Shown here piece by piece: positions 1-9,555 of a stretch of 64,000 nt of DNA. The translations under genes and the position numbers were made by a program. The notes beneath the pieces are model-generated. The model did not search any database and was not told where the DNA came from. It saw only the letters and a program-made list of their open reading frames with translations. This DNA is from Eutreptiella sp. 'Long Island Sound 2002'. Taxonomy: Eukaryota > Euglenozoa > Euglenophyceae > Eutreptiales > Eutreptiaceae. Location of the stretch: assembly GCA_964036045.1 (NCBI GenBank), contig OZ038381.1, positions 105,963,367 to 106,027,366 on the forward strand, written 5' to 3'. Positions within the stretch are counted from its first letter, which is position 1. Each line of letters starts with the position of its first letter.

Positions 1-2
1 TG

Positions 3-738
3 CACCCTCCGGACCGCAAGCTTGAGTAAAGGGCATGCACGGTCGCAAATTGTTGCTTGCCAAGCCTCACGTAGCACAAGGAACAAACTTCATCAATTTG
101 ACATCACACGAATGCCCAAACGTATCACTATAATCAACATTTATGTGTTCGAAAGTGCAAATATAGCTGTTTTGGGCCTTATTTTGCAACCTCCGGACCG
201 CAAGCTTGGGTAAAGGGCATGCACGGGCACAAATCATTACTTGCGAAGCCTCACGTAGCACTAGGGACACATTTCATCAATTCCAAATCACACGACACCG
301 CGACCGTATCACTTTAATCAACATTTAAGTGTTCAAAAGTGCAAATATAGCTGTTTTGGGCGTTTTTTGGCACCCTCCGGATTATTATCTTGGGTAAAGG
401 GCATGCGCGGTCACAAATTATTGCTTGCCAAGCCTCACGTAGCACTAGGGACACATTTGATCAATTTGAAATCACACGACACCGCGACCGTATCACTTTA
501 ATCAACATTTAAGTGTTCAAAAGTGCAAATATAGCTGTTTTGAGCGTTTTTTGGCACCCTCCGGATTATTATCTTGGGTAAAGGGCATGCACGGGCACAA
601 ATCATTGCTTGCCTAGCCTCACAGGGTTCTAGGGATGCACTTGATCAATTTGAAATCTAGTGACACCACAAGGAGATCATTATAATTACCGTTTATGGCC
701 CAAAAGTTGCAAAAATGGGCAAAAATGGCGGTATTTTG
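3..738. repeat. Tandem satellite, 184-bp period, four units
   Basis: The block CCTCCGGA begins near 3, 187, 371 and 555, which gives a regular 184-bp spacing. Each unit carries the same landmarks in order: AAGGGCATGC, GCCTCACGTAGCAC, ATCACACGA and GCAAATATAGCTGTTTTG. The fourth unit drifts after about 640 and is recognisable only to about 738. The array runs off the left edge, so its true length is unknown. It has no credible ORF. It looks like ordinary satellite DNA. Confidence 0.9.
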
Positions 739-962
739 GGTTTATCTCGACATCCGGTAATGCAATCGGCGCCATTTCAATACAGCAGCTAGATAACGTC
801 GTGATCTACCGATTGCGCTATCTAAATCACGCCAGATGCGCACAGATTCGGCAGAAATCACCAAAATCCCGGCAAAATGGGGTTGCGGCGGGCCGTAAAT
901 CGCGACCGCGGCAGTTTTTGGACACTTCAGTTACGGGATTCCGGTACCTCATAAAATCCTAG
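739..962. other. Unassigned stretch between satellite and retroelement
   Basis: I see no gene, terminal repeat or structured RNA here. A 100-codon open frame crosses it but has no recognisable motif or biased composition and is probably chance. Confidence 0.5.
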
Positions 963-3016
963 GTGGATTATGATCTTTCTGGATGGGAGGAAGCCGAAAG
1001 ACAGAAATGGCAGTCTGTGCGTGATTACGTTAAAAAAGCGGAGCCCGGGGCCTTTTCCCATGAGCAAACCATGCTTAACCAGCTACAGGTAGCCACAGTG
1101 GCTGCACTACAAGCGGTTAGTTCCGTCAACACGGTTGAGGCCGAGGCGCCCTACGTCGCGACAGACGGGTCCAAGTTTACCACTCTGGAGGAGCTTTTCA
1201 TCGACTCCGTGGGGGATGAAAGCCTGGCAGGGCCACCAGGCCGCTGTCAGACGCGTCCCCACATCGTGACAGGTCGGAAGTGCACCCATGCTCAAAAGAA
1301 GAGACTTAATTTGGACTCTAAATGACAACACAAGGCACAATTGGCATCACTGAACATGATTGGGACTATGTCATCCATGAGCTGGCATATGCTGGGGTTG
1401 GAAACCCACGTTGTGGGAGACATAGAAGCCATTAAAGTGCCACCCGCAATCTCTGTCCTTTATGATGCCTGGTCCTCCCACTATGAGCTTGACCCGTTTC
1501 TTGCTCCCGGCTGGGATGCTTTACGGCAGCACAAGTTCATTGAGGTCGACGGACAGTCATAAACATTGCATAACGATGGGGTGCGAAGCAATGGACTTGT
1601 GTGTGCCCCATATGACTTGGTCAAACAAGTCATCAAAGCCTGCCATGAGTATGCACAGCCTGGCATCAGAAAAACCCTGGAAATTTTTAACCGAAAGTAT
1701 TCTTGTGCATATCAACCGAAAGAACTACACCAAATGGTGCAGTCAATTGTCAATAAGTGCAATATTTGCGGCTAAAATAAGGGCCGCAACGGTTTACAGC
1801 CAGAGGCCAATCATCCAGCACCAGTACCTGAGTACCCGTTTGCATCAGTCTGTGTTTACTTTTGTGACCTCAGCGGTTGTCCTTGTACCGCAAGCGGCAA
1901 CACGTATGATTATGTTTTGGTCGTCGTTTGCCCTTGAACGGGGTATGTGGTGGCAGTGCCATGCAGTAAGACCCTGACCGCACTTGCTGTAGCGGATCTA
2001 TATCTGGAGAGGCTGGTGCCCGTCATGGATATGCCCCAAGAGATCCTTTCAGACCAGGACCATCTGGTTACGGCCGAGTTCTTCAGTGTACTCTGTAAGG
2101 TATCAGGGATCAGCATGAAGCAATCCACCATTAAGAGACCCCAGTCAAACGGGCGTGCGGAACGAGCAGTTCAGGTAGTCATTGAGTCCCTCAGGCAGTG
2201 GCTGGTGAAAACAACTCAGCAAAACTGGGCGCAGTTGTTGCCACTAGCCATCTAGGCTTCCAACGACATCCCTGGGCGGATCAGTGGGTATTCGCCACAC
2301 TATTTAGTGTTTGGCCGCAATCCCATTGGATCTGGAGACTGCCCACCCATTCTTCCCCAATCTGAGTGTCGGGATGCAGTTGGATTCTTCCAACAGTTGG
2401 TGCAGGACCGCCGCTACGTACAGGACTCCCTGAATAAGATTCATGACCGTAAGGCGGAGGAATTTGGAGAGGCGCACCCTCCCCATGTCTATGTCTTTGG
2501 GAAGAAAGTCTTGTACAGGGACTACAAGACTAAGAAAGGTACTGATAAGCTGCATCGGTTCTCGGAAGGACCAGGTGAAGTCCTTCAGCAGCTAGGCAGC
2601 ACTACTTACTTGATAGCTACCGAAGGAATCGAAGTGGCGCTAGACACTATGCGTCTCAAGAACAGGATTTTCTGGTTGAGTCCGACAAGTACGTCATTGA
2701 GGGCATTGTTTCTCATACGACAGCCGGACGGGGGCGCCGTAAGCACATAGATTGGGAGGTCAAGTACCGGGGGTACCCACAGACTGAATTTCAGTCCGCT
2801 AGTGCATTCATGCACAATATTAATGATACCTCGACGGGGTACCACAAGAAGCATAAATATGAACTCCACCTTAGCGACATTTGCCAAGTGCTGGCCCGTT
2901 CGGCACCAAATTCTACATTGGATGCGGAGTTTGAGCTCCGTCTGGTTATCCAGACTACACAGCGTACGGCTTGGAGGGCCTTGGTAGCCTCATTTAAGAA
3001 TGATACACCTTTTTAG
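963..3016 (+). pseudogene. Family P chromovirus pol fragment A (integrase and chromodomain), decayed
   Basis: Ty3/gypsy-type integrase fragment, which in an active element joins cDNA to the host genome, followed by a chromodomain thought to guide insertion. One frame can be followed from 963 to about 2,660. It holds a zinc-finger half (CNIC near 1,760), the first catalytic Asp region (near 1,855, changed), SDQDH near 2,060, SNGRAE near 2,150, and the SPHYLVFGRN block near 2,300. The second Asp and the Glu are 35 residues apart. In-frame stops lie at 1,323 (TGA), 1,560 (TAA), 1,773 (TAA), about 1,935 (TGA) and 2,253 (TAG). Compared with the copies at 7,563 and 12,515, about 55 bp are deleted after MRLK (about 2,660), so the chromodomain continues in another frame. 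RT and RNase H are absent upstream. Clearly a dead copy; family assignment is firm. Confidence 0.85.
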
Positions 3017-3134
3017 GAGTACTTCACTACTTCAGGCTTAATTTGTGTGTCACCTGCTGTGTGTCTTGTTGCCCTTGTCATGCGCACACATCACCTTCCG
3101 TATGTGCAGAACTTTATATAGCCTTTATATAGCC

Positions 3135-3392
3135 ATGCATGTTCAATCCAAGCTTGGTGCCCATTCGCAGCTTATTGGTCCACGTTGCATTGGGATTCAT
3201 CAAGACCACCGAGCGCTCTGGGAAATGGTGTGTGCGAAGATGCGGAAGGAGGTCAACTTATACGTTGCTCAGGCCATGGTCATGGTAGTGGGGTTGTAGC
3301 AAGACGGGATAATACGGCTCTCCATGGGTAAAGGCAAGCCTGTGTGCCATGTCATGCCCATGAATATGCACTGGGTGGTGTTCTTCACACCC
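3135..3392 (+). pseudogene. Family P ORF3 remnant, copy A
   Basis: An ATG at 3,135 follows a doubled TTTATATAGCC and opens the same reading frame as the intact ORF3 copies at 9,052 and 14,005. A TAG at about 3,298 replaces the Trp (TGG) or Ser (TCG) codon found there. The homology stops abruptly at 3,392, where the (TAGG)n end of a dispersed repeat begins. Function unknown. Confidence 0.75.
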
Positions 3393-4162
3393 AGGTAGGT
3401 AGGGTAGGTAGGTCATCTCGGGACCTGGGGTTGCCCCCAGGGGGGTCTTACCAAGGGGCTTTTGCTCACCCACCCACGGCCCTACTTCACGTGCCCCCAC
3501 AAAGCGGCTCCCCCACATGGGGAAAAGGGGGCGGTCGCCGCGAGCAGTACCCTACTGCCGGTTCTGCCCAGAGAGGTAACCCATGTTCGACCGAAGTCTC
3601 ACAATCCTCTCCCTCGGGCGGATGATACGTGGGGGGGGGTCCCATCGCACATTCTCATCAATCTCCGTATTCTGGGGCCCAGGGGCCCGGAGCCAGGCCA
3701 AAGGCCCTGTCCTGCAGGCACCCCCACCTGGGTTGGCTTTCAGTAGGCGTGAGACGACTTGAAGAAGCAAGTACTACTGGATCCGCATGCCGTGACGCGT
3801 ACCCATGCCTCCTGACTCGGTCGAGCTTGCGCTCTCCCGGGGGGCAGGGGGTTTGACGTAGTTCGTTGCTGTAGGTTCGTCGGTTGTATAATTGTTAGGT
3901 TGCGGTGTTCTGTCGTGTCCGTGGGTATGGTCGTCAACGGGCGTGGCGCACCATGGTGTCGCCAACCCGTGGAACGCTGTTCCCATTTCGACCCTTGCAT
4001 GCTCGGCCGGTTCGGTGTCGGCCGGCTTGCGTGTGGTCTGTTTTTGGACGCATCGTTGTTGCTGCAGCGGTTAGGTTGGTGCATGGTAATGCTAGCTGCC
4101 TTATGGTCAGCTTGTTCTTCGTTGGGTCGTTGCTCCTGCTGCCGGTGCTGTCGTGTCTTGGC
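3393..4162 (+). repeat. Dispersed repeat with (TAGG)n terminus, copy 1
   Basis: This about 770-bp segment matches the reverse complement of about 29,757-30,529 over most of its length. Shared landmarks include GGGGTCTTACCAAGGGGC, CGACCGAAGTCTCACA, GACTTGAAGAAGCA and CTCTCCCGGGGG. Both copies end in TAGG/CCTA repeats and both abut a retroelement fragment at that end. No reliable ORF. It could be a non-autonomous transposon or an LTR piece of an unidentified family. Confidence 0.75.
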
Positions 4163-4258
4163 CTGTCGTGTAGAGGACGTCTGTGGTGGGGCGTGGTGTG
4201 GTGGTGTGTGGCCCCCTTCATGGTGGGGCGTGTTATGGCGGTGTGTGGCTCCCCGCTT
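4163..4258 (+). repeat. GT-rich minisatellite, first block of unit 1 (before retroposon)
   Basis: Same sequence as 11,116-11,210, the start of the second minisatellite array. The last 43 bp (4,216-4,258) recur at 6,219-6,261 on the other side of the 1.96-kb insertion and form its target duplication. The block is therefore the left end of an array that once ran on uninterrupted. Confidence 0.85.
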
Positions 4259-4779
4259 TTTTTTTTTTTTAGGCATGGCGGTTTCCCGCCCAAAGTGTAA
4301 CAACAAACTGAGTTCAGTGCTGGGTGGGTGGCAGTGACATAGGAATCTCCCATGCTAATCCGCCATTTCCCTAATTTACAGAGTAAATGAACACTGAAGT
4401 GCCGGAAAAAAAACTGAGTATCTGAATTCCTGCCCTGAAAAGTTGAAGGTGCAATGCACTGCCCTAATGGCACCAGAGGCTTGCAAAAATTCTGGGAGGC
4501 CACACAGTGGCTGGCTGCAGGGACCTGAAACCTCAGTAGAAAATCCTGCTGCTCAGAAAATGTGGTCGTGGTGGAAATGACTTGTTGTGCCAATGTTAAA
4601 AAGAAAACGAAAAAGCAAAGAAAAACCAACCGTATCCTCACTCCACCCTGCAGGGCATGCACTGGACCATTGATGCAAAGAAACCGCTTATCATAGCATC
4701 CCACAGTGTCTCATGGTGTCTGCGGCGATGGAAGCTTGAAGTACAGCAGTGCTGGATGTTGGTCTTGAATTCTAATGTA

Positions 4780-5532
4780 TCAGTTTGACTGAGAGATAGT
4801 GTATTTACGGCGTCTGAGAAGTAATTCGGCATGTCGTGCAGAATATGGCTTCGATTCCTCAAGTGAGTCGGTGGCGAATTGCCAAGCATCCCAAAAGGCG
4901 TAGTTGTGATTGTCATCGTGGATCGCTTGTTTCAGCTTTTGGAGTAATCTTTGATCTTTGAATCCCCAATCAATTAATGAACAGTACTTGGTAGGGATCT
5001 CTGCTTGGTCGTGTGCTTGATGGTTCTTCTGATGTTCGAAGAATTCAGTATCGTTGCCTCCCATGAATTCGTAGTCTCTCTGGGCATCGGTTTGTTGCGT
5101 GTCAGCGTGGTAGCTGTCGTCCTCTTCTTCGGAGTCATCTTCTAACCTTGGTATGGAGTTGTGCGTGCCTTCGGAGTCTCGGTCTCGAGGTGCGCTTCCT
5201 TCGGTTTGCGATTCGCTTCCGTCGTCTTCATCCTCGGATTCTTGGTCTCCAGATTCGTTTCCGTCGTCCTCATCTTCGGTTTGAGGGTCATCTTCAGACA
5301 TTGTTGCTGGTAATTTGTTCATCTCGTTGCATTCTTTGTCGTTGCCGTGTTTGAATTCATCGTGACTTGATGTCTCTGAGGGCGGCGAGGAGGAAGTTTT
5401 AGGTGACTCTTGACTGCGTGTTGACAGTGGCGATGTCCATTTGCGAGTGTTGAGTGAACTTTGATATTCGATGATCTTGGCTGGTGTCGGTTCTTTTGAT
5501 GGAGCGTGTTCTCTTCTGCGAGCACGGCACAA
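4780..5532 (-). CDS. Acidic low-complexity ORF inside retroposon
   Basis: Open frame of about 250 codons, extending slightly further upstream; it begins with a non-ATG codon, so the true start is unclear. The middle third is strongly acidic and Ser-rich (runs of E, D, S), with MNKLPATMSEDD as one plausible internal start region. The C-terminal third looks globular: KYCSLIDWGFKDQRLLQK, then AFWDAWQFATDSLEE and a basic end. I do not recognise a family. It lies wholly within the inserted retroposon, so it is either an element protein (ORF1-like) or the captured exon of a host mRNA. Confidence 0.45.
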   Translation of the reverse strand: MCRARRREHAPSKEPTPAKIIEYQSSLNTRKWTSPLSTRSQESPKTSSSPPSETSSHDEFKHGNDKECNEMNKLPATMSEDDPQTEDEDDGNESGDQESEDEDDGSESQTEGSAPRDRDSEGTHNSIPRLEDDSEEEDDSYHADTQQTDAQRDYEFMGGNDTEFFEHQKNHQAHDQAEIPTKYCSLIDWGFKDQRLLQKLKQAIHDDNHNYAFWDAWQFATDSLEESKPYSARHAELLLRRRKYTISQSN

Positions 5533-5622
5533 TTCGCAACGGAGTGGAACATTGAGTGATTTTGATAAGAACGGGTTGATGGTATCAGGAGAGAGGCGGA
5601 ATTTTTCCGAACAGTCCTTGCT

Positions 5623-6218
5623 TTTTGAAAAAGAAATGCCTTTGGCTGAAATACCCTCTATGGTTCAGGAAGAAGCCTCAAGACCTCAATTCACACCCAC
5701 AGGTAGCAATACAAGCCCACAAGAAGCAATGCAATGCGATCACAGAATCCTGGATAAGCGGCGTCCCCAACAGTACGCGTTTCGGCTTAAATTAAGCCCT
5801 CATCAGCGAAAAAAAATAGACACTCAGAAAGAAAATTCCCGGCCTCAAGCTCTTTGCTATTCTTCGCCCTCTGCCTAACATTAAGCGCTTGTTCAGGCGC
5901 TGGGCCTTGCGCGCGCTCCAGCAGCCCATTGGGTCATGACGCGCGTGCCTCCTCCTGTGGCTATATGTTTTGGCGCTATTTGTCGATTTGTCTATTTTTT
6001 TGGGCCTGCCGGATTGATTTTTGTTTGTTTTCAGCTGATGAGGGCTTAATTTAAGCCGAAACGCGTACTGTTGGGGACGCCGCTTATCGAGGATTCTGTG
6101 ATCGCATTGCATTGCTTCTTGTGGGCTTGTATTGCTACCTGTGGGTGTGAATTGAGGTGTTGAGGCTTCTTCCTGAACCATAGAGGGTATTTCAGCCAAA
6201 GGCATTTATTTTTCAAAA
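5623..6218. repeat. Large inverted repeat (185-bp arms, 226-bp loop)
   Basis: Arm 1 is 5,623-5,807 and arm 2 is 6,034-6,218. They are reverse complements of equal length with only a few mismatches (for example TTTTGAAAAAGAAATG against TTTTGAAAAATAAATG at the outer end). Each arm reads MPLAEIPSMVQEEA outward-in, so a coding-like segment was duplicated in inverted form. The outer end of arm 2 is exactly the 5' end of the retroposon. It could be a foldback/MITE or the product of template switching during insertion. Confidence 0.85.
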
Positions 6219-7556
6219 CTTCATGGTGGGGCGTGTTATGGCGGTGTGTGGCTCCCCGCTTGGTGGGGCGTGCTGCGTTCGTGTCTGGCCCCCCTCATGG
6301 TCGGGCGTGTTGTGGTGGTGTGTGGCCCCCCTCATGGTGGGGCATGCTGCGTCGGTGTGTGGCCCCCCTGATGATGGGGCGTGGTGTGGTGATGTGTGGC
6401 CCCCCTCATGGCGGGGCATGCTGCGTTTGTTTGCGGCCTCTCTGATGGTGGGGCGTGATGTGGTGGTATGTGGCCCCCCGCATGGTGGGGCACGCTGTGG
6501 TGGTGTGTGGCCTCCCTCATGGTGGGGCATGCTGCGCTGGTGTCTGGCCCCCCTCATGGTGGGGCATGCTGTGGGGGTGTTTGGTCCCGCGCATGGAGGG
6601 GTGTGGTGTGCTGGCCTGCGGCCCCCCTCATGGTGGGGCGTGATGTGGTGTTGTGTGGTCCCCCGCAAGGTCGAGCATGGTCTGGTGGTGTGTGGCACCC
6701 CTCATGGTGGGGCTGTGTTGCGTTGTGTTGTGTTTTGTCGCGTTGCAGTGCGGTGTGTTGTCTCACGTTGTGCTGTGTTGTGTGTTGTGGTGGTGTGTGG
6801 CCCCCCTCATGGTGGGGCGTGGTGCGTTGGGGTGCGCTGTGTTGTGTTGTGTGGCCCCGCGTATGGTGGGGCGTGCTGCGTTGGTGTGTGGCCCCCCTCA
6901 TTGTGGGGCGTGTTGTACTGGTGTGTGGCCCCCCTCATGGTGGGGCTGTGTTGCGTTGCGCTGTGTTGTGTCGCGTTGGGTTGCGGTGTGTTGTGTTGTG
7001 TTGTGTTGTGTTGTGTTGTTTGTGGTGGTGGTGTGTGGCCCCCCTCATTGTGGGGCGTGCTGCGTTGGTGTGTGGCCCTTCTCATGGTGGGGCGTGCTGC
7101 GTTGGGGTGCAGTGTGATGTGTTGTGTGGCGTTGTGTGTTGTGGTGGTGTCTGGCCCCCCGTATGGTGGGGCATGCTGCTTTGGTGTGTGGTGCCGCTCA
7201 TGCCGGGGCGTGTCGTGCTGGTGTGTGGCCCTCCTCATCTTGGGGCTGTGTTGCTTTTGCGTTGTGTTGTGTCCTGTTGCTTTGCGACGTGTTGTGTTGT
7301 GTTGTGTTGCGTTGTGTGTGCTGGTTGTGTGGCGCCCCCCTCGTGGTGGGGCGTGCTGCGTTGGTGTGTGGTCCCCCTCATGGTGGAGCGTGCTGCGCTG
7401 GAGTGCGGTGTGTTGTGTTGTGTTGTGTTGCGTTGTGTTGTGTGTGGTGGTGGTGTGTGGCCCCCCTCATGGTGGGGCGTGTTGCGTTGGTGTGTGGCTC
7501 CCCTCATGGTGGGGCGTGCTGCGTTGGGGTGCGGTGTGTTGTGTTGTGTGGCCTTC
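6219..7556 (+). repeat. GT-rich minisatellite array 1, 37-bp unit
   Basis: The motif CCCCCTCATGGTGGGG recurs with 37-bp spacing (for example 6,294, 6,331, 6,368). From about 6,715 on, the units are separated by runs of a 5-bp GTTGT/GTTGC repeat, longest near 6,985-7,020. The plus strand is strongly G/T rich and G-runs are frequent. The array is free of stops over long distances in several frames on both strands, so the long ORFs across it are artefacts of composition. It ends directly on a truncated retroelement. Confidence 0.9.
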
Positions 7557-7562
7557 TATGGG

Positions 7563-9038
7563 AAGTATTCTTGTGCATATCAACTGAAAGAACTACACCA
7601 AATGGTGCAGTCAATTGTCCATAAGAGCAATATTTGCGGCCAAACTAAGGGCCGTAAGGGTTTAAAGCCAGAGTCCAATCATCCCGCACCAGTACCTGAG
7701 CACCCGTTTGCATCAGTCTGTGTTGACTTTTGTGACCTCAGCGGACGTCTTTGTACCGCAAACGGCAACACGTATAATTATGTTTTGGTCGTTGTTTGCC
7801 TTTTAACGGGGTATGTGGTGGCAGTGCCATGCAGTAAGACCCTGACCGCACTTGCTGTAGCGGATGTATATCTGGAGAGGCTGGTGCCCGTCATGGATAT
7901 GCGCCAAGAGATCGTTTCAGACCAGGACCATCTGGTTACGGCCGAGTTCTTCAGTGTACTCTGTGAGCTATCAGGGATCAGCATGAAGCAATCCACCATT
8001 AAGAGACCCCAGTCAAACGCGCGTGCGGAACGAGCAGTTCAGGTGGTCGTTGAATCCCTCAGGCAGTGGCTGGTGAAAACAACTCAGCAAAACTGGGCGC
8101 AGTTGTTGCCACTAGCCATCTAGGCTTCCAACGACATCCCTGGCCGGATCAGTGGGTATTCGCCGCACTATCTAGTGTTTGGCCGCAATCTCATTGGATC
8201 TAGAGACTGCCCACCCATTCTTCCCCAATCTGAGTGTCGGGATGCAGTTGGATTCTTCCAACAGTTGGTGCAGGACCGCCGCTATGTACAGGACTCCCCG
8301 AATAAGATTCACCACCGTAAGGCAGAGGAATTCGGAGAGGCGCACCCTCCCCATGTCTATGTCTTTTGGGAGAAAGTCTGGTACAGGGACTACAAGACTA
8401 AGAAGGGTACTGATAAGCTGCATCGGTTCTGGGAAGGACCAGGTGAAGTCCTTCAGTGCCTAGGCAGCAAGACTTACTTGATAGCTACCGAACGAATCGA
8501 AATGGCGCTAGACACTATGCGTCTCAAGCCTCACGTGGCCGGTGAGGAGGGTACTCCTCCTCTGCACTACTATACGGAACAGGATTTTCTGGGTGAGTCC
8601 GACAAGTACGTCATTGAGGACATTGTTTCTCATAGGACAGCCGGACGGGGGCGCCGTAAGCACATAGAGTGGGAGGTCAAGTACAGGAGCTACCCAGAGA
8701 CTGAATTTCAGCCCACTAGTGCATTCATGCACGATATTAATGATATCTGGACCCATTACAACAACAAACATAAAATTGACCTCCACCTTGGCGACATTTG
8801 CCAAGTGCCGGCCTATTCGGCACCAAATTCGGCATTGGATGCGGAATTTGAGGCCCGTCTGGTTATCCAGACTACACAACGTACGGCTTGGAGGGCCTTG
8901 GTAGCCGCATTTAGAGTGATACACCTTTTTAGGAGTACTTCACCATTTCGGGCTGAATTTTGTGTGTCACCTGTTGTGTGTCTTGTTGCCCTTGTCATGC
9001 GCACGCATCACCTTCCGTATGTGCAGAACTTTATATAG
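7563..9038 (+). pseudogene. Family P chromovirus pol fragment B (integrase and chromodomain)
   Basis: Better preserved relative of the fragment at 963. It starts abruptly at AAGTATTC, where the minisatellite ends, so the N-terminal part of integrase is missing. Visible in order: CNICGQTKG zinc-finger half, VDFCDLSG (first Asp), SDQDH (second Asp), SNARAE (Glu, 35 residues later; Gly of the usual NGRAE is Ala), SPHYLVFGRN, then the chromodomain with YVIEDIVSH, EWEVKYRSY and the ensuing FQPTSAF. The frame is interrupted by one TAG at 8,121, shared by all three family P copies, and closes at a TAG at 9,036. The 5' truncation makes it non-functional. Confidence 0.85.
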
Positions 9039-9051
9039 CCTTTATATAGCC

Positions 9052-9555
9052 ATGGATGTTCAATCCAAGCTGGGCGCCCATTCGCAGCTTATTGGTCCCC
9101 CTTGCATTGGGATTCATGAAGACCACCAAGCGCTCTGGGAAATGGTGTGTGACAAGATGCGGAACGAGGTCAACTTATCCGCAGCTCAGGCCATGGTCGT
9201 GGTGGTGGGTTTGTGGCAAGACGGGATACTACGGCTCTCCATGGGTAAAAGCAAGCCTGTGTGCCATGTCATGCCCATACCTATGCACTGGGTGGTGTTC
9301 CTAACACCCAATCTATGGCACGGAGTATGGAAGGCCAACCCTGAAGCAACGGGAGCACGGGCGAGCATCACGTACCGTGTGTACCTCGCGCCGGAGTTCT
9401 TGAACGACTCGGTGGTGACTCAGCAAGATGCGATGCACTTGTTTGAAGTCTGGGTGGATCTTGAAGGCCCGGATGTCCAGGTCTCTACGCTGAGTGCCGG
9501 GTTTCCTCATTGCCGTGTCTCCACGCCGACACCACAGAAAACACCACTTCTTTGA
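9052..9555 (+). CDS. Family P ORF3 (167 aa, unknown)
   Basis: ATG at 9,052 in a CCATGG context, 13 bp after the pol stop and directly after two copies of TTTATATAGCC. The protein starts MDVQSKLGAHSQLIG and is predicted soluble: no signal peptide or membrane segment is visible, so it is not envelope-like. Recognisable stretches are HEDHQALWEMVCDKM, MPIPMHWVVFLTPNLW and ITYRVYLAPEF. The same ORF follows pol in all three family P copies, so it belongs to the element and is not a host gene. I do not recognise the family. Differences from the copy at 14,005 are largely amino-acid changing, so it is probably no longer under selection. Confidence 0.6.
   Translation: MDVQSKLGAHSQLIGPPCIGIHEDHQALWEMVCDKMRNEVNLSAAQAMVVVVGLWQDGILRLSMGKSKPVCHVMPIPMHWVVFLTPNLWHGVWKANPEATGARASITYRVYLAPEFLNDSVVTQQDAMHLFEVWVDLEGPDVQVSTLSAGFPHCRVSTPTPQKTPLL

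Larger units (their letters stand above)
4259..6218 (-). mobile_element. Poly(A)-tailed retroposon (LINE-like), 1.96 kb
   Basis: On the minus strand the insertion starts at 6,218 and ends in a run of A (T run 4,259-4,270 on the plus strand) preceded by GCCATGCCT. It is flanked by a perfect 43-bp duplication, 4,216-4,258 and 6,219-6,261. The second duplication unit keeps the uninterrupted site at 11,168-11,210. A 3' poly(A) and a target duplication of variable length are hallmarks of target-primed retroposition by non-LTR elements. I see no reverse transcriptase inside, so it may be non-autonomous or a reverse-transcribed host RNA. It shares its last about 40 nt with the small insertion at 33,946. 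Confidence 0.8.

Noticed and set aside
6223-8123. Long ORFs (450-550 codons) across the minisatellite on the plus strand, and many on the minus strand
   Set aside because: The 37-bp unit lacks stops in most frames on both strands; the peptides are pure repeat translations (VCGPPHGG, CVAPLMVG) and the frame runs into integrase only by chance.
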